Assembly: GCA_959347315.1 (NCBI GenBank)
Contig: OY365806.1
Span: forward strand, 23,450,900-23,514,899
Length of the DNA stretch: 64,000 nt
Direction of reading: 5' to 3'
Source of the DNA: Bimastos eiseni
Taxonomy: Eukaryota > Annelida > Clitellata > Crassiclitellata > Lumbricidae
The position numbers and the translations under genes were made by a program. Below are positions 11,494-23,150 of the stretch, piece after piece; position 1 is the first letter of the stretch; each line of letters begins with the position of its first letter. Under the pieces are notes generated by a model that worked only from the letters and a program-made list of their open reading frames with translations, did no database searches and had not been told where the DNA came from.

Positions 11494-13282
11494 CTTTAAA
11501 CCGTTGAAGATTTATTCACCCACAATACCCTAATCATTAAATATAGTGAGCGATAGGAAAAACAGAAAAATAGGACAGATTTGTGGGCACTGTTGGGCAA
11601 TGAGCACCAAATAGGTTTCGACCCCAGGTTTAGAACTGGGGCCGCTGCCCCCTGGCCCTGCCCCAACTTGTTACACCTCTGGTACCAACTAATGTACAGA
11701 ATAGATAGGTTAAGCTATAACACTCTGACTTGCTGTGCACCTAATGCGATGTATAGGCCTGCTGATGTTGGTGTCCAGTATCTATAGTATTGGGATAGGT
11801 TGCTGTAGGTGTGGCCTAATAACGTCTAGTGTCCAATGGCGATTGGCATAGCTGTGCAACGAGTTCCCTTACATTTAAAAAAATGTGGACTTCATAAACC
11901 CAGACAACACTAGCAAACAGTCTATGCATGTAGGCCTAAGACATTTTTAACCTGTAGGCGCTAACATTAGTTTCCTTACAATGTTTTGTCGACTTTAAGA
12001 AACTCAATTAAAGCGCTATGTAAATTTACACAAAAGAGGCTCCATCTGCCTGCTGTAGGTGCTGCACATATGGCATCCGCCTCACCCCACATCAGATGCC
12101 TTGGAAATGCCGAACAAGTTCAAACGTATTTCACATCATTTTTAACCAGAATCATTCAGTCAAATGAACCTGCCAAGAATACATGTATATCCTATACATG
12201 TGTGTCCATGATAAATTGATAAATTGATAATTGATAAATTACACAGGTCAGAGAACTCCGGCACTTCTGATACTTCCCGCCCTTGCCGCCTGTCAGCTCT
12301 GTCAGCTCTGGCACCATCAATCCCTGACAGGTCATTTCTTCTGACCGTCAGTTTATTTTCTATGTTCTAGATATCTGTCCCGAAGGCGAATCCATTGGGT
12401 TAGATTCTGTAAACAACTTAATATGTTAATACTGTCATTCTCCGATTTTGGTGTAATATGTTGTACTCCCAGTTTTACTTTAGATCTCTTAATTTCTATT
12501 TTCTTTTATTTCTTAATTCGACTCTGTTTTCTTTTTAGTGTCCTCTTTTATTGCTGCCTTTTTTAGGGATTGCTGTGAATGCACATATGTTTAAGATCCG
12601 TGGTTTTTTCATTGTCTCAGTTGATTGTATTCACACATCAACAATTCATTAACTTACCATTTTAGATACCTAGATACATCGGTAGAGAATGGCCAACCGT
12701 ATGCAAATCTGCTGCCAAGTCTTGAAGGGCAAGTGCTGCCATCTGCTCGCCTTACATGCAGCACACGATGTCATTACGAACAGCAAGATCTGCTGCTTCT
12801 GTCGAACGAATCGGTTTATTTAGTCTGAAATTAAGAGATCTTGATCATGGAGTTCAAAGATAGTTCGGTGTTGACCTGAGGTATGCGATCAACACACAAC
12901 TGCCTTCTAAGTCCATTCTTGAGAAATGTGATAGCCAAATGCGTCACATTTCTTTGTAGGGCCTTAGAATCAAAATAAATGCATTTGGGTAGTCTATTCA
13001 CGGCAAGTCTCTCAAGCAGTTTTACTTTCCATTTTCACCTTATGACTCGAAGGTAACCAAATCGTCACGTATCATTAAGCCCTTACGCGCATTTTAATGA
13101 CAAAAGTGATTATATATCTCTGCTTCGTAGAAATTCTAATCGCTGACTTATTTTAACTACATCTCTCGTTCTCAATACTCACTGTGTATCTCCCTTATTA
13201 TTGTTTTTTTTAAGTTTTACTAATATGCTTGTTGAATCTTAGTCAACATAACCACTTTAGTCGTCACACTAGTATTTCTTCT
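11494..13282. other. intergenic, no gene seen
   Basis: Open frames up to 77 codons exist but have no recognisable family. A tandem GTCAGCTCT doublet lies at about 12291-12310. Confidence 0.5.
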
Positions 13283-13362
13283 ATTTGTCTGTCTTTCTAA
13301 TTACCTGTTTATCTGGCTTTGTCTATATATGTATAGGTCTATATGTATATCTATCGGTCTCT

Positions 13363-13825
13363 ATGTATGTATGTATGTATGTATGTATGTATGTATGTAT
13401 GTATGTATGTATGTATGTATGTATGTATGTATGTATGTATGTATGTATGTATGTATGTATGTATGTATGTATGTATTTATGTATGTATGTATGTATGTAT
13501 GTATGTATGTATGTATGTATGTATGTATGTATTTATGTATGTATGTATGTATGTATGTATGTATGTATGTATGTATGTATGTATGTATGTATGTATGTAT
13601 GTATGTATGTATGTATGTATGTATGTATGTATGTATTTATGTATGTATGTATGTATGTATGTATGTATGTATGTATGTATGTATGTATTTATGTATGTAT
13701 GTATGTATGTATGTATGTATGTATGTATGTATGTATGTATGTATGTATGTATGTATGTATGCATGTATGTATTTATGTATGTATGTATGTATGTATGTAT
13801 GTATGTATGTATGTATGTATGTATG
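13363..13825. repeat. (ATGT)n microsatellite, about 460 bp
   Basis: ATGT units with five G-to-T variants giving ATTTATG at about 13476, 13532, 13636, 13688 and 13772. It is flanked by degenerate TGTC/TGTA tracts to about 13995. Long open frames in several phases come only from the absence of stop codons in the repeat. Confidence 0.97.
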
Positions 13826-13995
13826 CATCTTTGTCTGTCTGTCTGTCTGCCTAATTATATGCAAGTCTGTCTGTTCACCTGCATATCTGTCTGCCTGCAT
13901 AACTGTCTAACTCTCTGTATGTATGCATGTATGCCTGCATCTCTCTCTACCTGTGTGTCGGTGTGTCTGTCTGTCTATCTCTCTGTCTGTCTATA

Positions 13996-16224
13996 TATGC
14001 CTAAGTGCCTGTCTATCATCGATCTTTATATTCTTTGTCTGTATCATTCTGTTTGATGTCACTTTTCTCTTTCCGTCTGTCTCTGACATAATATATCGCT
14101 TGCTTGTTACTAATCTATCACTTTTCACTCGATGTCGCTGATGTCTTGTCCTCTCTCTCTCGATTTGTTGACTTTCCAATTCAATTTTACATATTATACC
14201 CAGTCTTCTTTTATTCGCCCAATATTTGTTCGATAAGCTCTGCGTCCTAGCTGTGTATTTCTGCTCTTTGGGAGCTGAAGTGAATGGACTGCGGAGACCT
14301 TTGTCAACACCTCCACGTGGTGGTTTCTGGGCGTGCAATCAACCAATTGGCTGATTGCATGGCGAAGATTGACAACATACAAAACAAACATCAAAATGCA
14401 TAACTTTATTTAAAACCTTCACTCAATTAAACAAGTTATACATAATTAGCATTAATTGTTGCCACAATTTAACATTAATCATGTTCATTGCATTCTAACT
14501 TTTTAGATTGTTCACTTTTACGCTTTGTGTCATTTTTGGGATTGTGGTACGTGAGGCAGACATTCTATAACACACAAGCAGGAATCAATTACTCCGTCAA
14601 AGTGCTTCAGGCCACAAAGAGTCGTTGCACGTCGGCAATGTGAACTAATGGTTGCAATCGCAATCGAAGAAAATGGAGAGTGTAGATTGGATAGACGAGG
14701 AAGAGCTGGATCTTAATGGAATATCCATTGAACAGGATGACAAGATCCATGCTATGCTCCCTATTTATTCCACGAAGGAGCATTTTGCTTCTCCATGAGA
14801 GAATGAAGAAGCATAAAGTTTTAGATAAGTTAATGTTATTAAACATATTTTTTTATAAATATAATGATTCTACCAGAGCTTTTCATCTTGTGGAATGCAT
14901 AATGAGGGAAAAATTATACTTTCCTTCGTTCTAATATATAGTTCTAAGTACCTCTTTAGTTATAATTTTCCTTTTTTGACAATAAGAAGAAAATTTGCAC
15001 ATAAAATTCTGGACATCTGTTTTTTTCTTCTGGGATGCCGAGCAATGTGACGTCATATTGGAGGGAGATTATGATTTTGTGACGATTCGTGACGAGGAAG
15101 GAGGGGTCACAAATCTTGAGCACCTCTGGATATAAAAGTTGACCAACAAAACTGAAACTGATCCACATCCGATGAGTTTCCTGTTTTGAAGGGGTTAGGG
15201 GTGCTTTCTTTGCACTGCTTCATGCCGTCAGCGTTTGCAATATGAGCACCCCCTAGAAAAATGTTCTTGTTGCGCCCCTGTATAAAACAATTCAGCTTAT
15301 GCTATTTTGCCTGTTTGCCTGCCAATTGGAAATTCCATGTTCCACGGAAATTCATTGTTTAATCAAAGTTCACAATACGTTGTGAACCAAAACTAGCACC
15401 ATTAGCTGCCACCTGGCGAAATGATTTGATGTTCTTACTTATTATTTATAAATCCACTTTAACAATTTCCTGTTTACAATTTTTACAATTTCCTGTGCAT
15501 AGCTTTAAACGCTCTTAAATTGTATTCTGTATGCTTTGTTTTGATTCGGGTTTAAATTAAAATTAATTCACTTGAAATAATTATTTTGGTAGGTATTATC
15601 AAGATGTTTGATTTCGTTTTCTATAGTATGTGTACATAGTTTATGTTTGCTTAGATACCCAATTGTAGTTGTAGTGTACACTCTGTAATACATCATACGC
15701 TATTAAATAGGTGGAGTTGTACGGCGAACTTATCGATAAATACCTGATAGTGCAACATTAAGACAATCCATTCTGTGTGATACTGTAATCCTCATTTCTA
15801 TTGCAAACAGGACGGAAACTAAAATGGTGTTTTAGATAGAATTTACATCACTACCATGTATTATCATGCTGTATTAGTAGGCCTACATGTAGATACATGA
15901 TAACAAATCGTCGACTACCCAATTAGTTACCGTAATAAAATGTGAACCTAGTGCCATTAAAAGTCTGATTATTAAGATGCATAGGAACTCCATACATCCG
16001 GTCTAATCATCATTGGCACGAGCTAGAGAGTCCCCAATTTTAAGATGGCTATAATTTGCTACATAGCTAATTGCGCGTGTGATGATTTTTTACTGCAGTT
16101 CTTGAAATAGATACTGGAAATTATCAGCTGAATCACTACTATTAAAGTGCTAACTAACATAGTATTGTTATAAAAGTATCAAATTGTGCAATACAATTAT
16201 GTCGATTGTATGTCTGTTAATGTG
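13996..16224. other. AT-rich intergenic, no gene seen
   Basis: Scattered frames up to 115 codons have no domain and no consistent splice sites. One TAGGCCTA lies at about 15878. Nothing else is supported. Confidence 0.5.
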
Positions 16225-16374
16225 CTTATACGCTGGGGTGGGGTAGGGGGTAGGTAGCAAATCTGTTATATAATATAGGGGTGGGGGTCACAGCCGCTGT
16301 TATATAAAGTTATTAGGGGTAGAGGTGGGTAAAAAATTGAGATTTTGTGCGTTATATAATATGTGAACGGCCCA

Positions 16375-16525
16375 TTAGGACCTCTCGGCCTATGACACGG
16401 AGAGTAGACCTAATGGTTCGAACCTCGTCCGAGGCAGTCCACGGTCATTCTAAATATAGTAAACACTGTTACTAAATATAGCCGACCGCTGGCATTCACT
16501 GCGCTTAGAGACTTTCAATAATAAT
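16375..16525 (+). mobile_element. 3' part of the split tRNA-like SINE
   Basis: Starts TTAGGACCTCTCGGCC, continues to a B-box-like GGTTCGAACC (about 16416-16425), then a body with GCCGACCGCTGGCATTCACT, and ends in an AATAATAATTATTATT tail. Joined to 9258-9283 without the intervening 7.1 kb, it restores an A-box to B-box spacing close to a tRNA head. Confidence 0.65.
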
Positions 16526-16628
16526 TATTATTACTTCACTCATAACTGCTCAGCGTCACCGCTGTTCTGTGCGCCCCAGAGTTTTGTAAGGAGGGATATA
16601 ATAATCAAATACAGTTCCATATATATAT

Positions 16629-17032
16629 TGTTATGTGTACCATTTGTGATCTGGAGTTACATGCGTATTTAAAACGTTTTGGAACGGGGCATTAATTCTG
16701 TTGGAAAAGGAGTGGTCAGACAATGCCGTATTTAAGATTCGTTTGTACAGTAATCGGGGAGATTGACGTTTGGTACCGACCTCGTTGGTCGTTTTAGTTA
16801 AGCCGTCAATTCTCCAGTTGTATTTCCTCTGGCAGCCGTTGGGCAGAGTTGGCTGTACAGTTTTCCGTATACGTTGCTGTGGGCGTCTACCGTTTTCCGT
16901 GTTTTGTTTTCCGAATGCAACTGCGGTGGTGCGGACCTTTCTACCGTGAGTTCTTATGTTCGCGTTATTTTTCTGGTAAATAAAGAGTATTTTATCATAC
17001 CCTAGTTTTATTAATAACTCGGGACCTTAACA
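16629..17032 (+). mobile_element. solo LTR candidate, 404 bp
   Basis: Begins TGTTA and ends TAACA, the short inverted ends of an LTR, and is flanked both sides by ATATAT (a possible target duplication, ambiguous in AT-rich sequence). A TATTTAAG-like core lies near 16730 and an AATAAA signal near 16979. No primer-binding site follows, and no second LTR or retroviral-type ORF is present. Confidence 0.55.
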
Positions 17033-20000
17033 ATATATATAACTATATATATGTGGCGGTCAGGCCACAAGGCTCGAATGAATGATTTATTTAAATTATC
17101 GGTTCGCCATAGCGCTTAATTTAACGTGTATTTTCTTACAGTGTTGGTATAGGAGGGAGGACCGATCGGCGGTTTTTAGTTCAGTGCATAGCTTGCAGAC
17201 GCATGAATTGGCTTGAGTATAGCCTGACATACGGTGCATTGCTATATATGTGGAGCAGTGGTTCGTACTGCTTCATACGTGGAGTGGTTCTCGTACCGCT
17301 CAAGAGATCGTGTTGCCATATAAATACAACCTCTAGTGACAGCCGCTCTCGCTGTCAGGCCGGTGCTGCTTTTCGCTGATCTGGTGGGGTGGGCCTCTCT
17401 GCCGTCGATCGCAAGACGGACTGTGCCCTGATCGTAGGAGTCAACAGGCTGAACGGGGAAGGACCGATCGTGAGAAATGCTCACAGGTCTGGGTGCCGTT
17501 CGAGAGTGCGGTAAAGTCCGATCGTTGGAAATAAATGAATGACAGTTCTGTACGGAAATACGGGGAAGATGGTGACCCCGTCGGGGGCCGTAAGAAATAG
17601 AGATCAGGTACAGCCCCGAGGAACCGAACGTTTATATAGAGAGAGGCCTCGGTGGCCGTTGATACAATATAACGGGTAAATCCACGAGGTGCGATTATAA
17701 TCGAGAAAGAATTATCTGGGCGGCCGTGGAGACAACATACGGGGAAGTTCCCCAGTGAGCACGTTGGTTAAAGACGGGGAGGGCGGCCTCGTGAAGCCGT
17801 TGGAAACAGACAAAGAGAGCTACCGGTGAAGCCGTGGACACATACTGGGACACATGAATACGTTCGATAAATGCGGGTAGGGTGACCCCATTAGTACTTT
17901 CGATACAGGGAAAGTTCCCATTGGTGCCGAAAACCTCATCGATTGCGGGCGTCTCCGCATATTCTTTTCTATTTACTGTTTCCCGTACAAATCTATACTT
18001 GGCTACCTAACGTGGTCATATTTACACTCGCCGTTTACCAGCAATCTGTTGATTTGCGTGTCTGATCGCAATGCCTTCGCTCGCGGTTTCCCGCGTATCT
18101 TTACTTGAGTTACTAGACGTAATATTTGTACTTGCGGTGTCCCCACAGTATGTCTTCTTGATTGTCTTACGGTCTTTCGACAAATATTCTATTTGGCTAC
18201 CTATGTTGATCACAGGTACTCCTCCACGTTTTCCAGAAATCTATTTACTTGTGTGTCTAGTTGCAGCATCTTTGCTCGCGGTTTCCCTGTGTGAAACATG
18301 GAGGTAACGTGGTGACACATCAGGTGTCTGTGAGAGAATCGAGTCTGAGAAACGAGAGTTAGTGCATTACCGTTGGTCAGATCTCTGGGTGACGGGTACA
18401 AATATGTTCCTACGATGGGAGGAATAAACGCAGTCCATGAGAGTTACAGACATGTGAGAGTCTGGGTGATCGGATACTAAAGTATATAACAGATTAAAGC
18501 AGGCCTAGAAATATACTTGTTGGCTACCTAGTTCGGTTGTAGCTACTCCTGCAAGTTTCCAGCAGGCTGTCGGAGACGTAAAAATTCGGGTGACCACAAT
18601 CGTAGAAGTTCCGGTGGCCGAGATCGAGCAAATTCGGGTGGCCGCAAGAGATACAAATCGGGTAGATTCCTGTAGATTCCTGTAGATTCCTGGAGTGGCA
18701 GCCATACAGACCGAGAGAGCTGCCGGTGGAGCGTTGGCACATACGGTGAAAGTTCCCCAGTTGATACGATCGATAAATACTGGGAAGGCGATCCAATTGG
18801 TGCGTTCGAGGATTACAAGAAACGGTCGTGACTGGTGCCGAAGACCTCAATAATTGCGGATGTTTCCGCTTATTCTTTTCCCTGTACGGTTTCGTTAATA
18901 TATATACTTGGCTACCTTGCGTGGTCATATTTACTCACCCAGGTTTCCAGCAGAACTCGGACACGTGGAAGTTCGTGTGACCGAGACCGTGGAAGTTCGG
19001 GTGGTCGTGATAGATACAGACTGGGTAAGTCCCAGGATTAGCGATCGCATATAGTCAGAGAGGCCATTGTGGCCGAGAGTGGTACAGGCCGTGAATGAGT
19101 TCGGGTGGCCGTTCGATAGAAATACCGGGAAACTTCAGAAGGACCCGCTGGAATTACACGTGGAGGGTGAACACGTTAGAAGAGCACGTTACAAACAAGA
19201 GAAAACACTGGTGCCGATTGATACCTTCAGGTTACAACCGCAGTATGTCTTCTGAATTGTTTTAGAGTCTTTCGATATATACACTTGTTGGTTACCTACG
19301 TTGGTCATAGCTACTCCTCACAGTTTCCCGAAGTCTCAGAATATATTACGGTGTTGGCGAACAATTGCCAACGCAGAGGACGGCCAATCGTGTACATGAT
19401 AACTTATGCGTGTGAGGCCGGTATACCACACACGGAAGTGGACCAAGAGGCACGCGAAAGTCTGGGTTGTCCCTTGTCGTCCGATACCCACGTATGAAAC
19501 AGATGAACGCAGACGTGAAAGTCTGGGCAGTCGGAAATGGACCAAGAGGCACGTGAATGTCTGGGCTGTCTGAAATTCAGGTTAAAGATAATAAGCAGAC
19601 CAAGAATTGATCGACACGTAAATATTCCTGTTGGCTACCTACCTTTGTCATAGTTACTGCTCCCGTTTTTCCGAAGTATATCTACTTGCGTGTCTGATCG
19701 AATTGATCGATACGCGTACGTTTGGGTAGTCGGGTACCCAGATGAAAACATATTTGCTTGTCGTGACACACAGTTCTGAGAGCCGACTGAAGCGCGAGGC
19801 CGGGCCCCCTTGTGCGTGGGTTGGATCGAAGACCTGTGTGTAGATAGCGAAGGTTAGAAACAGAAGACCTTCACTATCAGAGTCCGTGAATACCATGTTA
19901 GTCATTTTTATCGAAACAGAATATATCAGTGTTGGTGGGTAACTGCCAACACAAAGGACGGGAACTTACTCCGTCAATTGTGGTGCATGACAAAATATAC

Positions 20001-20250
20001 GTGTGGGGCCGGTATGCCACACACGGAAGTGAACCGGGAGACACGTGACGAGTGGAAGATACGGACTCCGGTAGATAAGTGTCTAAGATGACATGACTAA
20101 GAGCTGTGCGACTTATAGTGTCTAGGACGGCAGAGTTTAGAGAGTTGCGAACAGTAATGTCTAGAAGTACAAGACATTGAATTTAGCTACCTATAATTGT
20201 CTAGGTCGATATGACTTAGGACATGTCTCAAGTATATCATTCTGAACCTC
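17033..20250. repeat. unassigned noncoding mosaic of diverged interspersed repeats
   Basis: About 3.2 kb with markedly higher GC than its surroundings and no coding potential. Six copies of a module close to ACTTGTTGGCTACCTACG plus GTGGTCATANYTACTC occur at about 17997, 18188, 18510, 18903, 19285 and 19625. A longer unit at 17795-18030 recurs at about 18710-18945, including GTGCCGAARACCTCA and a TTATTCTTTTC tail. GTATGTCTTCT-GAATTGT...TCTTTCGA recurs at about 18148 and 19240, and GCCGGTATRCCACACACGGA recurs at about 19420 and 20010. GGGAAAGTTCCC-type palindromic phrases recur throughout. The left neighbour is the LTR candidate, so a non-autonomous LTR element is one option, but no right-hand LTR was seen. 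Confidence 0.7.
20082..20220. repeat. short tandem series with a period of about 51-55 bp
   Basis: Four units led by GTGTCTAAGATGACATGAC, GTGTCTAGGACGGCAGAG, ATGTCTAGAAGTACAAGAC and TTGTCTAGGTCGATATGAC, spaced by about 51-55 bases. Identity between units is low apart from the TGTCTAG core. Confidence 0.6.
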
Positions 20251-21426
20251 GTAGCTTAAGAGAACATTTGGTGTCCCTTATTGGCGATAGTTTCAGAGTC
20301 GCAAGATGCTGAATGGTATGACGTTAGGTAGAGAGGAAGGAGAGGCAAGGAAGGTAGTCAAGACGAGTAAGACCTCTTGCCGGTATGATTACGAACCTTG
20401 TTTTGAGTACGGCCATCCTCAGAACGTTGCCCATCCGGCGATCGCGGAATAGGCAGTCAAACCTCGTGACTAATTCGAACAGTGTTGCTTTTCTTGGAGA
20501 AGAGGCCCATCCTTAATCTATACGGGTGAGAGCGATCATCCTGGTAGATATAGAGAGCAACCATTTAGCATTGAGATTTGATAAGAAAGTGACTCGGGCG
20601 ACTCCAGACGTGTCAGCAAGCTGGAGTCGACACCGTTAGCGCTAGGCAGGCGCTCGGGCGGCAGAACGTCACATATATATATATTTATAAATATATATAT
20701 ATTTGGTTGTATTACACTGTATTGCTTTCTGGTGGTTATCATAATTTTATCAGGCGTCGTAAATGTTTCTGATAATATATTCTACCACTGAACTGTTTGA
20801 TCTGAACTTTGATACAAATGAATGAATTGTTCTTCGAGAATACCACCTTTGAGAGCGATCGGATCACTTAGTGACCTCGAAAGAGAACCTACACGATTGT
20901 TCTTCTAGAATATCTTGGTTTGTTGACCCCTGTGTACAGTACATCCCACTCACATTTTATCGATTTTTACCCTATGTGGCTAACTTCGCTAGATTCTTAG
21001 CGATGGGTCACCAAACGTGCTACAAATTGACCAAACATTTGCTCCTGGGAGAAATATGTAAGCCTATAGCGTAATTTAAAACTGTTGTACAAAGTAATAG
21101 GCCAAACGATATTTAAAAAATCCCTATAAATTTAATGTGGCAATCATGCTTAGTGGGGTCCTGATCGACAAAACTCGTAAAATACAAATAAACGGGGGGT
21201 GGGAATGACCCACGCTTTGAATTGTCTGTTCATACTGACAAAATTACATCCTGGCAAGTAACATGACATGTGCTTTGGAATATTTGTAGGCATCATATAT
21301 ATTTTTTGTATTTCATTGCTATTAGCGATTAGAGGTCGCCGGGTTTATAGCGAGCGAACCGTTGTCACTCCTAGTGGGAATGTCACCTCGTTATAGCAAC
21401 ATAAGGGATGTAGACAGTGCTAAGCA
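20251..21426. other. intergenic, no gene seen
   Basis: The left half to about 20670 stays GC-richer, like the preceding mosaic, and ends at AT tracts (20671-20703). No coding sequence is supported. Confidence 0.5.
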
Positions 21427-21753
21427 CAGAGTTGTCCACGGGTCGGGTCGGGTAGGGTCGGGTGACGAATATCTGAAGATTAGGCGGGTTGGGTCGGGTC
21501 GGGCCGGGTCCAAAACTCTGACCCGTTTTCACCCACAAATACCTTGCAGAGCTTAACTTTCAACTCTGTGCTATTCATAATGTTGATCTGTTACAATCAA
21601 ATAAATTGAAATCTGGTCGGGTCGGATTGGGTCGGATCATGTACGGCATGGATCTGGTTTGGTCAGATATTTGACTTCAAAAGTTGGATCGGGTCCATTT
21701 TTAATGGGTCGGATTGGGTTGGGTAGTGAAAATTGGACCCGCGGACAACTCTG
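21427..21753. mobile_element. hAT-like MITE with GGGTC-rich interior
   Basis: Left end CAGAGTTGTCCACGGGTC and right end GACCCGCGGACAACTCTG are reverse complements with one mismatch. The CAGAG terminus fits the CAGNG ends of hAT elements. The adjoining octamers, GCTAAGCA and CGTACGCA, agree at five of eight positions. The interior is full of GGGTC/GGGTT repeats. It is 327 bp with no transposase. Confidence 0.7.
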
Positions 21754-23150
21754 CGTACGCAACACGTTCTCATTGACCTTAGAAGTCACAACACTTCTGT
21801 AAGGGTATCATTTACGCAGTCTTCCTTTAGCCATGGATAATCTGTTCCCTGCAGGCCAGACATGTCATGCAACGTATAACTTTCGCGAGCTACGAAGGCC
21901 ATTCTGCCTATAAATATAATAAGCTGCCTCGGCCTATGGGGGTCATGCTGGACAGCAAGATAGGGAAAGGCTCCAAGCCGTAGTGAATTTGGGTAATCTA
22001 ACTAAGATAACTTTTTAATCTGATTTTATATATATGAAACGAGCAAATGTTATTTCACGAGCTCTGGGCGTTAATTTCTTAAGTGAAACCAACACTTTCC
22101 ACCCAAATCTCCATGACCGGGTGCTACCAAAAGCAGATCTATAGCCAAATAAGGAAGCTTTTTGGCCAGAATGTTGTATAACCTGGATTTTACGCTCAAC
22201 TTAAATGCATGTGCAAATTTATATATCTGATACTTGTTCGGCAGAGTGCTGTTTGACAACTGGCGATTTTAAACAATATACTTACTTACTTACCAACGAT
22301 GTTTACATTTATGATAATAACATCATATTCACGCAGCATTGCTTCACGTACTTCTTGAAACGACATCACATTGAATATTTCAACTCTAATCAAGAACTAG
22401 CTCTAAAAACACAGTCATCTACATCTACTCGTCATAGCTTTTTCTGCTAGCTAATGTCATTGATAGAACGAATAAACTCACAGATTCTACTTGGGAAATT
22501 AATCTCTACATACATGTAGCTCCTACTGTAACTAATTCACTCAATGTCTTTGTTTGATACACATTTTTTACAGACATTGCTCTCTGTGGATGCAATAACC
22601 GTTTATTAACAATACTTATTGTATATCTTCATATCTTCTTATATTGATATATCATAGATTTCGTGCAGTAGGTTTATATCATCAGACTTTGTATCTATGT
22701 CCATGCATACGACCCCGTATATATACGCTGTTGTCTATTTTTCAACCTCCATATAATATGCTTCAATAATCTAATACGAAAGTTTCTGCTGTATAGCAAG
22801 TCTTGTTTAGTCCGTTGAATTTAGTCTTTCGTTCGAAGCGGTCTAACGTTTATTGGCCGATTATTTCAACGAAGATCTGATTGGTGAACTATCACGTCCT
22901 GAAATTAAAAACAAGATCTCGCTAGCATTCAATTCTTCTATAACATTCAAGCTATAAAATTAGTCTTTTGCCATGACAAATCTTCACTTTTCAGGTTGAA
23001 TTGTGTGAACTGGGCATTTTGGTCACACAGTTAGATCACCACCACTTTGCTGCTTGCAAGGGCCAACTCCATATACGACAATATAATTAAATGGAAAATT
23101 GTAGATCTACAACGTTTGGCATACCCATCAAGAAACACGAAAAATTCAAA
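21754..23150. other. downstream of SPATA18, no further gene seen
   Basis: AT-rich. It probably includes the SPATA18 3' UTR on the minus strand near its right end. Confidence 0.5.

Larger units (their letters stand above)
9284..16373. mobile_element. GGGCCGTTCACAT inverted-terminal-repeat element, interrupted or unusually long
   Basis: The 25 bases at 9284-9308 are the exact reverse complement of 16349-16373 (GGGCCGTTCACATATTATAT...). The left flank ends TTAG (9280-9283) and the right flank has TTAG at 16375-16378, consistent with a short target duplication. About 115 bp inside the left end and 150 bp inside the right end share a style: G-rich runs on + alternating with GTTATATAA. The two ends together look like one MITE of about 270 bp. 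The roughly 6.8 kb between them holds a LINE 3' end, another TIR element and the ATGT array, and shows no transposase. The simplest reading is a MITE split by later insertions. A 7-kb element is the alternative. Confidence 0.7.

Noticed and set aside
13285..14056. Cys-Met-Tyr-Val open frames of about 190-240 codons
   Set aside because: Product of the ATGT microsatellite, which contains no stop codon.
16375..16450. A functional tRNA gene at the GGTTCGAACC site
   Set aside because: The 5' half is 7 kb away and no acceptor stem can be formed. Its body and A/T tail mark a SINE.
17242..19905. Several 60-130 codon frames in the GC-rich mosaic
   Set aside because: They change frame between repeat copies, are not conserved between the paired units and match no family.
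22071..22259. Candidate last exon of SPATA18
   Set aside because: The acceptor and frame do not give a family-like tail. The nearer 23151-23164 candidate has a better acceptor.
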